DNA from: Hyphomicrobiaceae bacterium UBA2767
GTDB lineage: Bacteria; Pseudomonadota; Alphaproteobacteria; Rhizobiales; Methyloligellaceae
Reading direction: 5' to 3'
NCBI GenBank assembly: GCA_002352635.1
Contig: DEIT01000109.1
Coordinates: 12,087 to 17,940, forward strand
DNA: 5,854 nucleotides
Of this stretch, positions 5,823 to 5,854 are shown piece after piece. The notes beneath the pieces are model-generated. The model saw only the letters and a list, made by a program, of their open reading frames with translations. It ran no database searches and was not told where the DNA came from. The position numbers and the translations under genes were made by a program. Numbering within the stretch: the first letter of the stretch is position 1; each line of letters opens with the position of its first letter.

Positions 5823-5854
5823 CCGTCTCACCGCGACCAACCGCTGCAACAAAA

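Larger units (their letters stand above)
5680..5854. other. Non-coding stretch after acdS
   Basis: No convincing reading frame is seen on either strand here. A plus-strand open frame running from inside acdS to 5809 is an out-of-frame shadow with no family features. Apart from the two small hairpins, nothing is recognised. The next gene starts beyond the window. Confidence 0.6.

Noticed and set aside
1..5854. CRISPR array, tRNA/rRNA, insertion sequence or phage element
   Set aside because: No regular repeat-spacer pattern, tRNA-like or rRNA-like stretch, transposase or terminal inverted repeats were seen on either strand.

Overview
The window looks like chromosomal or plasmid DNA of a plant- or soil-associated alphaproteobacterium, probably in the Hyphomicrobiales (Rhizobiales). 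The basis is the moderately high GC content, tight operon packing with 4-bp stop/start overlaps, strong AGGAGG ribosome binding sites, and ACC deaminase and transporter sequences that resemble those I remember from that group. The genus cannot be fixed by reading alone.

Layout. Positions 19-3983 hold four same-strand genes: a periplasmic solute-binding protein, two inner-membrane permeases of the UgpA/UgpE (MalF/MalG) type, and a cytoplasmic endonuclease/exonuclease/phosphatase (EEP) fold hydrolase. The second permease and the hydrolase each start inside the stop codon of the gene before (ATGA overlaps). The binding-protein gene is separated from the first permease by 79 bp carrying a strong 11-bp GC-rich hairpin. 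No ATPase gene lies in the window; it is probably encoded just upstream or elsewhere.

After a 57-bp convergent gap comes acdR on the minus strand, an Lrp/AsnC-type regulator. It is divergent from acdS (4666-5679, plus strand), which encodes 1-aminocyclopropane-1-carboxylate (ACC) deaminase. The roughly 160-bp gap between them holds a dyad and short direct repeats that are candidate AcdR sites. The last 175 bp carry no gene; they contain two small hairpins, one followed by a T-run.

How the genes fit together. AcdS breaks the ethylene precursor ACC into 2-oxobutyrate and ammonia, and AcdR is the expected local regulator. The transporter operon is glycerol-3-phosphate/glycerophosphodiester-like by homology. 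A metal-dependent phosphoesterase-fold enzyme sits where many such operons carry the unrelated phosphodiesterase UgpQ, suggesting import followed by hydrolysis of a phospho(di)ester. The most interesting hypothesis is a link between the two halves: in Pseudomonas putida UW4 a glycerophosphodiester phosphodiesterase (AcdB) was reported to take part in AcdR/ACC control of acdS, and here a predicted phosphodiesterase lies directly beside acdR. That link is inference, not shown by the sequence.
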